In this document: one piece after another, positions 50,025-59,118 of the stretch
Numbering within the stretch: the stretch's first letter is position 1
How the letters are laid out: each line of letters begins with the position of its first letter
Program-made: the position numbers and the translations under genes
Assembly: GCF_026008515.1 (NCBI RefSeq)
Contig: NZ_BQYM01000001.1
Span: forward strand, 413,898 to 477,897
Direction: 5' to 3'
DNA length: 64,000 nucleotides
From: Hoyosella levis
GTDB taxonomy: Bacteria; Actinomycetota; Actinomycetes; Mycobacteriales; Mycobacteriaceae
Notes under the pieces: generated by a model
The model's input: only the letters and a program-made list of their open reading frames with translations
Database searches by the model: none
Told to the model about the DNA's origin: nothing

Positions 50025-51893
50025 TCATGCGCTCGTGACTTTCCCGACCAGGGAAGGCAGGTACCTTACCTTTCGCTGCACAAAGGACTGCAAGACATTT
50101 GGATCTATTCTCTCCTCGGCCCACCAAACAATCCTGCGCGCGAAGTTCTCCCACTCGGTGGCAATGGTGGGGTAATTCAAATTGTGAACAATTGCCGATC
50201 GTGTGCACCAAAGGGCATCAAAGAGCGCCAGGCGCCGAGCATCCGATATTCGGGTGATGCGATCACGATCCGGCGCGGTCATGTGGGTGCACACTGGCTT
50301 GTCGATCGCTGCAATCGTTCGCGCCGCAACGACGCTATGCCAATGAAACTGAACATCATTGTGCACAACCGTCGGACCGAAAAATATACTTTCATCATGC
50401 ATGAACTGAGTCCGGATCAGCCTGTTCCACGGATAGTTGATGAGGGAGGCCGAGAGACTTCGCGCGCGTTCGGTCGACTTGCAATAAGGAAGCTCGGTGA
50501 AGACCTTCGCGTCCCCGGAGTGCATGTCCCCTGACGATTCCGGTTCGCTCCCGCTCAACTGGTATGGCGCGAACATGAGATCCACACCGAGACGCATCGC
50601 TCGCTGGACCATGTGGACTAGTGCGCTGGCATCGATGTGGTCATCAGCATCCATGAAGTAGGTATAGCGACCAACGCACAACGGGATCGCACTGTTCCTG
50701 GCCCGACCTGCCCCTTTGTTTGACTGCACGTAGAGGTGCACGTTCGAATATGCCGATTCATAGCGCTTGCATATGCCTCGGGATCCATCGGTCGAACCGT
50801 CGTCGACAAGAATCAGATTGAACGTTATTCCACGAATCGCGAGCACCGACCCGATCAGGCGATCAAGATACGGCGCAGCATTGAAAATGGGTATGACGAT
50901 AGTGAGGTCCAGCGGCCCGTAGGCTCGCTCCAAGGAGGCAAAGGAATCATTTCTCGCCGAGGAAATTTTGCTCGGTGGACGAATCTGCGCGACCCTTGCG
51001 TATGCCGTCCACAGCTGCTTTCTGATGATGTTTGCAGTCGCTTCGTCTGGCTGACGGGTTGCGATCCACGATGTACGCATGCAGAATCCAAAGAACTGGT
51101 CAAGCACAGCCTGGGAATGAATGCCTTCGCGGAGCATCCGCTGCCCAATGGTATTGGCGTGCATCGCAATTCCTGCAAGCTTGTACTCCGACGATCCCAT
51201 GGTTTGCCCTGCGCGCTGCACTCGATGGTGCGCCACCACCCGGTCGACCAGTATGACCGTTGTCGCTACGGTCAGGACGTGCCAATGCAGGACGTTGTCC
51301 TCATAGAAGTAGTCACCCTCGGGGTAGTAGATGCCTCCCGCTTGCATCATGGTGGTGCGATAGATCTTTCGCCACGGAACCGGAGACAGCCGGAGGATCT
51401 CCGGGTGCGACTGCACCGAAATGGCCTTGCCGATGGGTAGCTTCTTCCAGTGAGGCTTGTCGTACGCTTCCTGGTGGGGGTCATCGCCGCCCGCCACGGT
51501 CGTGAAGTCCGCGATCGCGACATCCGCTTGGCCGCGCTCTATCGCAGAGACGAGCGTCTCGAAGGCATCGGGCTCGAGCCAATCATCGCTGTCGACAAAC
51601 ATCAAGTACTTGCCGCTAGCTTGTCGGATTCCGACATTGCTGGGGATACCCGCGCCGCCAAGCGTGTTCACGGGCAAGTAGGATACCCGGATTCTCGGAT
51701 CGAACTCCCTGTAATGCTGGATTATCGCCCTGCTGCAGTCGGTCGAGCGATCATCAACAATGATCAGCTCGAAGTCCGTGAATGTCTGCGAGAGAACTGA
51801 TAGCAGTGCCTGGTCCAGATATGCTCCCACATTGTAAACAGGCATGACCACGGAGAGCATCGGATTGCTTCCTTGCAAGTCCCTGCCGTTCAT
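50025..51893 (-). CDS. Tandem double GT2 glycosyltransferase
   Basis: A 622-residue protein with two GT-A domains. Domain 1 (about 12-230) starts LSVVMPVYNVGAYLDQALLS and has VDSDDWLEPDA. Domain 2 (about 330-560) starts LTIVIPIFNAAPYLDRLIGS and has FMDADDHIDASA. Each has its own DxD metal site, so both may be active, adding two sugars or an alternating polymer. ATG 51893 follows GGAGAT. This is the AT-richest gene in the window (50341-50400 is 38% GC by hand count), unlike every housekeeping neighbour, which indicates recent acquisition. Confidence 0.88.
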   Translation of the reverse strand: MNGRDLQGSNPMLSVVMPVYNVGAYLDQALLSVLSQTFTDFELIIVDDRSTDCSRAIIQHYREFDPRIRVSYLPVNTLGGAGIPSNVGIRQASGKYLMFVDSDDWLEPDAFETLVSAIERGQADVAIADFTTVAGGDDPHQEAYDKPHWKKLPIGKAISVQSHPEILRLSPVPWRKIYRTTMMQAGGIYYPEGDYFYEDNVLHWHVLTVATTVILVDRVVAHHRVQRAGQTMGSSEYKLAGIAMHANTIGQRMLREGIHSQAVLDQFFGFCMRTSWIATRQPDEATANIIRKQLWTAYARVAQIRPPSKISSARNDSFASLERAYGPLDLTIVIPIFNAAPYLDRLIGSVLAIRGITFNLILVDDGSTDGSRGICKRYESAYSNVHLYVQSNKGAGRARNSAIPLCVGRYTYFMDADDHIDASALVHMVQRAMRLGVDLMFAPYQLSGSEPESSGDMHSGDAKVFTELPYCKSTERARSLSASLINYPWNRLIRTQFMHDESIFFGPTVVHNDVQFHWHSVVAARTIAAIDKPVCTHMTAPDRDRITRISDARRLALFDALWCTRSAIVHNLNYPTIATEWENFARRIVWWAEERIDPNVLQSFVQRKVRYLPSLVGKVTSA

Positions 51894-52410
51894 TCAATCA
51901 TCTCCGATCTGCGATTCCGATTGTTCATCAACCTGCGGCAAGGAAACGCACGGACAGGTGAACGGATATATTTCGGCCTAGGTTGCTGTAATGGGATGGG
52001 TGCATGTGAGCCTCGAATCTCATTACTACCTGAGGTTTCCTTTGGGGATACTTGCGGCGCCGCTCGCTGAGGCCTTGACTGCCGATTCCCCGCATCCTAT
52101 CGCATGGTCAGTCATCGACGGCGCCATCGGCGGCGGCGGTTGCGTGGTGCGACCCGCATGCGTGCCCATCCTGCCGAAGGTCGATTTGTCCATATATATC
52201 GGAAGGTCGCCGAGGAGATGTAGCGTGTCGCTTCGCATGCCTAGGCGATTTGCCAGCGGCGCTCGCGCCTGGCGCCTGGGTCGCGCACGGCAAGGGATGC
52301 ATACTGGAACTAGCTGCTCAATCGCTCGTAGCAGTCGGCATGCGCGCCAGCGCGGGAAATTTCGTGACTTGCATATTCGCGGCAATTCGTCGTGGAATTG
52401 AGAGGATTGC
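51894..52410. other. 517-bp non-coding divergent region in the glycan island
   Basis: No convincing gene. Two overlapping open frames (plus 51991-52401, minus 52026-52412) have no recognisable domain or ribosome site. The region separates divergent glycosyltransferase genes and must contain both promoters; AT-rich spots such as CCATATATATCGG near 52190 are candidates. It may also be a decayed gene. Confidence 0.6.
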
Positions 52411-54570
52411 ATGCAGCCAAAGCTCGGCCAGGCCGATCATCCGACCATCCTCTGGCTCGCGCATAGTGGGTCACCTACCGGCGGTGGCGAGTTGTCCCTG
52501 GTGGCGTCCGTGCAGGTCTTGGCGTCCCGCGGATTCGACGTCGTGGTGGTCGTTCCGACCGATGAGGGACTGGGCGCGCTGATCGAGCAGGCGGGCGGCA
52601 CGGTGCTAGTGGTCCGCTACGGGTGGTGGGTGCGACAGGCCCCGTCGAGTCGTCGCGGCGTGCTCGACTCGATGCGGTCGGTCGCGGTCATTCGCGGCGT
52701 GATCGAGCGCCGCGGCGTTGACCTGGTGGTCTCGAATTCGGTGGTGGTCCCCTGGGCTGCCCTCGCCGCGCGCTTGGCTGGTGCGAATCATGTCTGGTTC
52801 ATCAGGGAATTCGGGTTTCTCGATCATGGCTACCGGTACTTCCTGGGAGAGCGGATCGTCCATCGTCTCGTCGCGCGCGATTCCTCGTTGATCGTGGCGA
52901 ATTCGGAGGCACTAGCGCGTTTTCTCCGAGATCGAGGCGCGACGAGCACCTCGGTCCGGGTCGTCCATCCACTGGTCCAGAGGCCGATCCGGAGCGCTTC
53001 CAAGTCCCCCCGAATGCTTGGGAGCCCTCTTCGACTACTCATGGTCGGCGTGATCTCGGAGGGCAAGGGACAGCTGGACGTGGTGTCCGCGATCGCTTCC
53101 CTGCAGGGATACCAGCATGCACCTGTGGAGCTTGTGCTGGTCGGGCATGCGTCCCCGGTGATGAAGAGAAGGATCCTCGACCTCACTGAGGCACTGCACC
53201 TGCCTTCCGGCCTCGTGCGCTTCGAGGGTTTCCAGCCAGATCCGATCCCCTACATGCATGATGCGGACGTCTTCATCATGGCTTCGCGATGCGAGGCTTT
53301 CGGGCGGGTCACCGTGGAAGCAATGGCATGTGGGCTACCGGTCATCGGCGCTCGTAGCGGCGGTACCCCCGGTCTCGTGGAGGACGGAGTCACTGGCTTG
53401 TTGTACGAGCCGGGCTGCATTGCAGGGCTAGCGCGGTCGATCGAGCAACTGGCTGCTGATCCGGGATTGCGATCGCGCATGGGGACGGCTGGGCGGACAG
53501 CATATGAGCGTCGGTTCAGCCCGGAGCGTTGCTCGACTGATCTCGTCGCAGCGATCAATGATGCGCGTCAGCCACCACGAGGAAGTGGCGCATCCGCATG
53601 GTTTGTCTTGGTGGCTCTGGGATCGCTGATGAATGGCGTGGTAGCCGCGAAACGCGTGAAGCGTGCGCTCGAGCGAGGCGTGCGCCGTATTGCCTTGAGC
53701 ATTTCCCGCCGTGATCCCGCCACCTTGTTCGCGTGGTCGGGCGAGCGGCGCGGCAAGTCAACGCTGGACGGTTCGCGCCGCTTGTCGGTGATCGTCCCGG
53801 TCTTCGGTGATTGGGATTCGTTGCAGCACAATATCGCGTCGGTGTGCGGGGACCTGGCGGGCAATCCGGCCTGCGACGTCTACTACGTCAATGATTGCGG
53901 TCCGCAGGCCGATGAGCTGGAGCGCCGGATCCTCGCGGCGATCGAGGGCATCGACAATGTGCACTATGCGCGGAATCCTCGGAACCTAGGTTTTGTGGGC
54001 AACTGCAACAATGCTGCGCTGAACCTCGTGGACCAGGCGAGCGATGTGCTACTGCTCAATTCCGATACGATCGTCACCTCCGGTTTCGCCGAGGAGATGC
54101 AGCGTGTCCTCTATGCGGAAGGCATGCGGTTCGGCGCGGTGACGTCGCGGAGCAATGCGGCGACGATCTTCTCGGTGCCGATGAATGAGCAGTTGCCGAT
54201 GGAGCAGGCGTACGTGCATTACCTTGACGTCGTCGATGGGCTACCGCAATGGTACGAGGCTCCGGTGGCGCATGGTTTCTGCATGATGATCCGCCGCGAG
54301 GTGATCCGCGAGCTCGGGTTGTTCGATGAGGCCTACGGCAAGGGCTACGGCGAGGAGAATGATTTCTGCATGCGAATCCGCCGACAGGGCTGGCGGTGCG
54401 CGGTGGCTAATCGGTCGTTCGTGTTTCATTTCCGGGCGCGCAGCTTCACGCCAAAGACGCGGGATGTCCAGGTCTCGGCGAACGAGAAGATCCTTGATTC
54501 CCGCTACCCGGAGTACCGGCAGCTGGTTCGGCAATACAAGGAGTCGGTGACCGAGCCCGCGCTTCGCTGA
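52411..54570 (+). CDS. Bifunctional GT4-GT2 glycosyltransferase
   Basis: A 719-residue fusion. Residues 10-390 form a GT4 enzyme (LAHSGSPTGGGELSLVASVQ, VGVISEGKGQLDVVSAI, DVFIMASRCEAFGRVTVEAM with the EX7E-type donor site). Residues 440-719 form a GT2 domain (LSVIVPVFGDWDSLQHNIAS, ARNPRNLGFVGNCNNAA, LLLNSDTIVTSGF, GYGEENDFCMRIRRQG) of the rhamnosyl/galactofuranosyl-like group. AGAGGA precedes ATG 52411. It is the only plus-strand gene of the island and meets the next gene tail to tail with 12 bp between stops. Confidence 0.9.
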   Translation: MQPKLGQADHPTILWLAHSGSPTGGGELSLVASVQVLASRGFDVVVVVPTDEGLGALIEQAGGTVLVVRYGWWVRQAPSSRRGVLDSMRSVAVIRGVIERRGVDLVVSNSVVVPWAALAARLAGANHVWFIREFGFLDHGYRYFLGERIVHRLVARDSSLIVANSEALARFLRDRGATSTSVRVVHPLVQRPIRSASKSPRMLGSPLRLLMVGVISEGKGQLDVVSAIASLQGYQHAPVELVLVGHASPVMKRRILDLTEALHLPSGLVRFEGFQPDPIPYMHDADVFIMASRCEAFGRVTVEAMACGLPVIGARSGGTPGLVEDGVTGLLYEPGCIAGLARSIEQLAADPGLRSRMGTAGRTAYERRFSPERCSTDLVAAINDARQPPRGSGASAWFVLVALGSLMNGVVAAKRVKRALERGVRRIALSISRRDPATLFAWSGERRGKSTLDGSRRLSVIVPVFGDWDSLQHNIASVCGDLAGNPACDVYYVNDCGPQADELERRILAAIEGIDNVHYARNPRNLGFVGNCNNAALNLVDQASDVLLLNSDTIVTSGFAEEMQRVLYAEGMRFGAVTSRSNAATIFSVPMNEQLPMEQAYVHYLDVVDGLPQWYEAPVAHGFCMMIRREVIRELGLFDEAYGKGYGEENDFCMRIRRQGWRCAVANRSFVFHFRARSFTPKTRDVQVSANEKILDSRYPEYRQLVRQYKESVTEPALR

Positions 54571-54582
54571 TTCGCTTCTCTG

Positions 54583-56790
54583 CTACCGGAGCCGCCGGAT
54601 CGTTCCGAGGACGCGGCGCGCCGCGTGTTCCCGCCTCGACCCCTGCGGCGTGATCGCCTCGCGCGCTCCCGGCATCGCATTGAACATCATCACGGTGGAA
54701 TCCATCAGGTTCCCCACCGTCCCAGGGATGACCGCGGCGCCTCGCTGCGTGCCCTGCTGGTTCTTGCCCGATCGGGAGGGACGCCGAATACTCGCCCGTG
54801 CCAGCTCGACCAGCGCCTCCGCGGTCCGTGCCCACGAATGCGCGGCGGCCTGCTCGCGGAGCCGATCGATCAGGTCGTCCCGCGCGGTCTTGTCCCCGAG
54901 CAGCTCCATTGCGATCCCCGCGACCTGGGCCGCATCGAGAACGTCGATGGTGGGGATCCCGCGGGGAAGCACCTCGTCGAGCGAGCCCGACCTAGTGGAC
55001 AGCACTGGTACACCGTGCTGGGCCGCCTCGAACGGGATCAGCCCGAAGCCTTCCGACAAGGTGGGGTACAGCACCAGTCCGGTGTTCTGGTATAGCCAGG
55101 CCTTGTGCTCCTCGGGGAAGGAGCCGAGGGTGACCACTGAGCCTGGTGTTGCTGCTAGCCCAGCGAGCAACTGGCGTTCCTCCGCCAGTGTCGAACCGTG
55201 CGCCGGGCTCGCTCCGCACAGCACCAGTTGCCCACCAAATCCCCGCTCCCGCATCTGCTGGTGCACGGCGATCGCGAAGGGCCGGTTCTTGTGGAGGTAC
55301 GCCGAGCCCAGGACCAGCACATAGCCTGGCTCGATTTCGTCTAGCCCCGGTGGCCGCGATGCCGGCGCCTCCGGCACGATGACGTGGCCGGTGCCGCTGC
55401 CCACGACGCTGTGGGGCACGTCCTCGTCGAGCAGTCCCTCGGCGCGCGCGCCCGCGACGACATGGCCGCTGAGGAACCCGATCGCGTCGGAGCCACGAAA
55501 CATCGCCCGCGTGGCATCCCGGTACTGGTGCCACTCCTCGCCCGTGCCGAAGTAGGCGGAAATGTCGTGAGCGATCAGGTCCAGGCACGTGACCACCACG
55601 CGGTGCGCGACCCCCCGCAGCACGTCGAGCTCCCGCTGATGCTGCACCTGGTAGGGGCGGATAATGACGTGTGCCTTGCTGGCGCTGTCGACGCCGCCGC
55701 GCGGCATGGTCCGCAGCTCCAGGTCCGGGACGTCCTTGGTGGCGTCGCGCGCGTACTGCGGTACGAGTCGCTGCGTGTAGAGGGTCACCCGAGCCACGCC
55801 AGGGTGCCTGGCCAGCGCCGTCGTGGTGGCGAGCACGTTCACCTGGGTGCCGGCGACCCGCGCCCCGAGGCAGGTTCCGTCCACCGCGATGTGCAATCCC
55901 TCGAGCGCCACGCGGGCGGTGAGAAGCGCCGCGGCGAGCATCGATCCCTCGTCGCTGGCAAGCTCGCGCACCCACGGGTGGTAGAAGGGGTAGCGCTGCG
56001 CGATGATGCGCTCGTGGCCGGCCTGCAACTGCCGCTTGCGGGGCGACTCACCGAAGCTCGCTCCGCCGCGGTGATAGATGAAGACATCATCGGCCACGAC
56101 ATGCTGGAGACCGTGCGCGAGAGCGCGCTGGCAGAAGTCGACCTCCTCGCCGTATCCGGGCGAGAACTCCTCATCGAACCCGCCCACTACATCGAGCGCG
56201 CGCCGGGTGATGTAGAGGCAGTGGCCGACGCCTGTAGGCAACCGGGGCCAGGTCCGGGCAGCTGCCCGAGCGACGAGGATCGCGGCCTCGCGGGGATCGT
56301 GGCCGCCGGGGATGGTGGATGCCGGCTTGCCGTCGGCGCTGACCGAGGCGATGGTGCCGTGATTGGTCAGGGCAGTGGCTGTCGCGATGGTGGAGCTCGC
56401 CCTGGCTGCCGACTGGAGGCGCGGCAGCCACTCCGGGCCGACGATGGTGTCGGAGTTGAGGATCACCACGTCCCGCCCGCGGGCGATGTCGAACGCGTTG
56501 TTCGCCGAGCGCACGAAGCCGAGGTTCTTCGCCTGGCGCAGCACCACCACCGCGTGGGCCGCTCCTAGGCGCTGCATGAGCCCTTCGAGTACTGTCACCA
56601 CGCGCTCATCCGGGCTCGCGTCATCGATCACGAGCAGCGGCGTGCGCGGATCGGTCTCGCGCAGGAATGACTCGTAGCAGCGCACGACATCGTCATACGA
56701 GCCGTGCACGGCGATCATCACGACCGGCTCGTCACCGCCCGGCAATGCGTTCCGTGCCTCGCCGGCATCGCTGGTGATGGTGAGGATCAC
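54583..56790 (-). CDS. Bifunctional GT2-GT4 glycosyltransferase
   Basis: A 735-residue fusion with the reverse domain order of its neighbour. Residues about 20-270 are GT2 (VVMIAVHGSYDDVVRCYESF, RQAKNLGFVRSANNAF, VILNSDTIVGPEW, GYGEEVDFCQRALAHG). Residues about 295-680 are GT4 (LVLGSAYLHKNRPFAIAVHQ, GLVLYPTLSEGFGLIPFEAA). A basic tail of about 60 residues follows. GTG 56790 overlaps the wzt stop (GTGA), so it is translated from the exporter mRNA. It likely assembles the exported glycan at the cytoplasmic face of the membrane. The frame open to 56835 is unsupported. Confidence 0.9.
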   Translation of the reverse strand: MILTITSDAGEARNALPGGDEPVVMIAVHGSYDDVVRCYESFLRETDPRTPLLVIDDASPDERVVTVLEGLMQRLGAAHAVVVLRQAKNLGFVRSANNAFDIARGRDVVILNSDTIVGPEWLPRLQSAARASSTIATATALTNHGTIASVSADGKPASTIPGGHDPREAAILVARAAARTWPRLPTGVGHCLYITRRALDVVGGFDEEFSPGYGEEVDFCQRALAHGLQHVVADDVFIYHRGGASFGESPRKRQLQAGHERIIAQRYPFYHPWVRELASDEGSMLAAALLTARVALEGLHIAVDGTCLGARVAGTQVNVLATTTALARHPGVARVTLYTQRLVPQYARDATKDVPDLELRTMPRGGVDSASKAHVIIRPYQVQHQRELDVLRGVAHRVVVTCLDLIAHDISAYFGTGEEWHQYRDATRAMFRGSDAIGFLSGHVVAGARAEGLLDEDVPHSVVGSGTGHVIVPEAPASRPPGLDEIEPGYVLVLGSAYLHKNRPFAIAVHQQMRERGFGGQLVLCGASPAHGSTLAEERQLLAGLAATPGSVVTLGSFPEEHKAWLYQNTGLVLYPTLSEGFGLIPFEAAQHGVPVLSTRSGSLDEVLPRGIPTIDVLDAAQVAGIAMELLGDKTARDDLIDRLREQAAAHSWARTAEALVELARASIRRPSRSGKNQQGTQRGAAVIPGTVGNLMDSTVMMFNAMPGAREAITPQGSRREHAARRVLGTIRRLR

Positions 56791-57992
56791 TCCACTGCCC
56801 TCGCGGGGGCACGGCTGTCGATCACCGTGATCCACGGATCTAGCGCGACCACTCCCCCGTCCGGGCAGTCGCGCGCGATCGTGAACCGCACGGCCTGCTT
56901 GCGCTCGTGCAGCACCTGCCCCTGCCCTGCCAGCACGGCAAGGTCCGCGTGATACTTCCCTGTGGCCAGCGGCAGCGCGGGGAAATCAATCCGCACGGTC
57001 GTGCGGCCATCGAGCTCGGGCAGGAATACGCCTCGCTGGGTGGTCGTGGAAGCGTGCGCGAGGGTGCCGTCCGCCTTGCGCAGCTCGATCCGCATCGCCC
57101 AGTCCGCGAGCACCCGCTCGCTCGTGATGTCGCACTCGAGCGCCATGGGGGATCCACTCGCGAACGTTGCTGCCGGAGCACCGTCGGGGCCAAGGGCGCG
57201 GACGGCCGCGATCGACACATCGGTGCGCTGCTTGCCGGCGCGCTGCTGCCCGGCGGGCTGGCGCTGCGTCTCGCGGAAGCGCGCCACCACATCCTTCGGG
57301 TTGCCCTCGGCCACTACATCGCCCTTGATGAGCAGGATGGCGCGGTCGCACCATTTCTCCACCTGGTCGAGCGAATGAGTCACGAGCACGATTGTCTTGC
57401 CCTGATCCTGGAACAGCTTGATGCGATCCCGGCATTTGCGCTGGAACGCCTCATCGCCCACCGAGAGGACCTCGTCGATGATGAGGATGTCCGGATCGAC
57501 ATGGACAGCGACCGCGAACGCGAGCCGCACATACATCCCGGAGGAATAGAACTTGACCGGAGTATCGATGAACTTCTCGATCTCGGAGAACGCCACGATG
57601 GCCTCGAAATGCTGATCGATCTCCTTGCGGGTGAGCCCCAGGATCGAAGCATTGAGGTAGACGTTCTCGCGGCCCGTGAGATCGGGGTGGAAACCGGCAC
57701 CGAGATTGAGCAGCGCGGCGACACGGCCCGTGCGCTCGACATAGCCCGTGGTGGACGTGATGATGCCAGTGATCATCTGCAGCAAGGTGCTCTTGCCCGA
57801 GCCATTCGGCCCGATCAGGCCAATGGTGTGCCCGGATGCGATCTCGAGGTTGACGTCGCGCAGGGCCCAGAACTGCTCGGCATGGGAACGGCCGCGGCCG
57901 CGCTTGAGCACGCGCTCCTTGAGCGACTTGTCCTTGCGGATGGTGAACCGCTTCGACAGGTCCACCGTGCGGATCACGATATCGTCGGCCAT
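56787..57992 (-). CDS. wzt: Polysaccharide ABC exporter ATPase Wzt with C-terminal glycan-binding-type domain
   Basis: A 401-residue ATPase. Walker A GPNGSGKST is at residues 61-69, the signature YSSGMYVRLAFAVA near 150, and Walker B ILIIDEVLS. Residues about 250-395 form a beta-rich extension (VSIAAVRALGPDG, MALECDITSE, DLAVLAGQGQVLHERK) of the Wzt C-terminal type, which in O-antigen systems recognises a modified chain end before export. Mycobacterial galactan exporter ATPases (Rv3781 type) are much shorter and lack it. ATG 57992 overlaps the wzm stop (TGATG). The open frame to 58049 is not used. Confidence 0.93.
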   Translation of the reverse strand: MADDIVIRTVDLSKRFTIRKDKSLKERVLKRGRGRSHAEQFWALRDVNLEIASGHTIGLIGPNGSGKSTLLQMITGIITSTTGYVERTGRVAALLNLGAGFHPDLTGRENVYLNASILGLTRKEIDQHFEAIVAFSEIEKFIDTPVKFYSSGMYVRLAFAVAVHVDPDILIIDEVLSVGDEAFQRKCRDRIKLFQDQGKTIVLVTHSLDQVEKWCDRAILLIKGDVVAEGNPKDVVARFRETQRQPAGQQRAGKQRTDVSIAAVRALGPDGAPAATFASGSPMALECDITSERVLADWAMRIELRKADGTLAHASTTTQRGVFLPELDGRTTVRIDFPALPLATGKYHADLAVLAGQGQVLHERKQAVRFTIARDCPDGGVVALDPWITVIDSRAPARAVE

Positions 57993-58894
57993 CACAGCTC
58001 CTGCGCGAAATTGCCCTGCAAGCGGGCGAAGATCCGCTGCGACACCCACAGCAGCACCAGCGAGACCCCGAGCGCGAGCAGCAACCGCGGGTACAGGCCG
58101 TCACCGAAGCCATAATCGACGCCCTGGGGCCAGAAGAACGCGCGGAACGCATAGATGACAGGCACCATCGGATTGAGCAGGTACAGCTGGTAGAGCCAAC
58201 TGGGGAGCGCGCGCTCCACCATGCTGATGTCATAGATGATCGGCGTGAGCCAGAACCACGGCATCATGATGACCGTGACAAAATGCTGGACATCGCGCAG
58301 GTAAACGTTCACCGCGGCGAGGAACATGCCCAGCGCGAGGCCGAAGACCACGACCGTGAGCAATCCCAGGACCGGGAGAGCGAATCGTGCCGGATCCGGC
58401 CAGATGCCGCTGAGCACTCCCGCGAGCACCACGCCCCCGAGCAGGATCACCAGGTAATAGGCGAAGTTGACGATCGCAGCGCCCGTGGTGGACAGGGGGA
58501 ACAGCTCCCGCGGGAAGTACACCTTCTTCACCAGTGCCGCATTGGTCACGATCGATGCCGTGGTTGATTGCAGGATCTCCGCAAAGAACGCCCAGACCGC
58601 GAGGCCGCAGAAGATGAACAGCCCGAAGTAGGGAATGCCGCCCGCGCGCAGGATCTGGCCCACGACGAGCCAATAGACAGCGAGCTGCACGAGGGGGATC
58701 TGCAAGCTCCACAGGAACCCGAGGAACGAGTTCTTGTGCTTGACCGTGACTTGCTTGCGGACGAGGTTACCGAGCAGCTCCCGGTAGCGCCACACCTCGC
58801 GCGCCGACCTGCCGAAGCCCAGCAGAAACGATTGCGGCGCATTCACCCGCGTCAGCCGGCTAGGAGCGACCTGCTGATCTATCGGTGCGGGCAT
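57992..58894 (-). CDS. wzm: Polysaccharide ABC exporter permease Wzm
   Basis: A 300-residue ABC-2 type permease. The amphipathic N-terminus with YRELLGNLVRKQVTVKHKNS, then six hydrophobic segments and the loop AVNVYLRDVQHFVTVIMMPW, are typical of Wzm/TagG/RfbD. Paired with Wzt, it extrudes a lipid-linked polysaccharide. ATG 58894 has GGAGGGGATCC upstream; the open frame to 59194 runs into the divergent promoter region. Confidence 0.94.
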   Translation of the reverse strand: MPAPIDQQVAPSRLTRVNAPQSFLLGFGRSAREVWRYRELLGNLVRKQVTVKHKNSFLGFLWSLQIPLVQLAVYWLVVGQILRAGGIPYFGLFIFCGLAVWAFFAEILQSTTASIVTNAALVKKVYFPRELFPLSTTGAAIVNFAYYLVILLGGVVLAGVLSGIWPDPARFALPVLGLLTVVVFGLALGMFLAAVNVYLRDVQHFVTVIMMPWFWLTPIIYDISMVERALPSWLYQLYLLNPMVPVIYAFRAFFWPQGVDYGFGDGLYPRLLLALGVSLVLLWVSQRIFARLQGNFAQEL

Positions 58895-59118
58895 GGATCC
58901 CCTCCGGGAGCATCGAGAAGCAGGGCTGGAGGCCAGACTATCAACCAGGGCGGCCTGGACCGATTCCGAGCGGAGCAGCCTGGATCCATGCCTTGTGGCT
59001 GTCAGCAGTTCGCGTGGCCAGCCCGTGGACATGCATGCGATATCATGGCGGATCGCTCGTAATCCGGCCCTCGGGCACGAGTTTCTTGTCGGACTGGCTG
59101 GGAAGGGTGGGGCGCGTG

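Noticed and set aside
51991..52412. Open frames on both strands in the divergent glycosyltransferase gap
   Set aside because: No ribosome sites, no domain and mutually overlapping; treated as non-coding.
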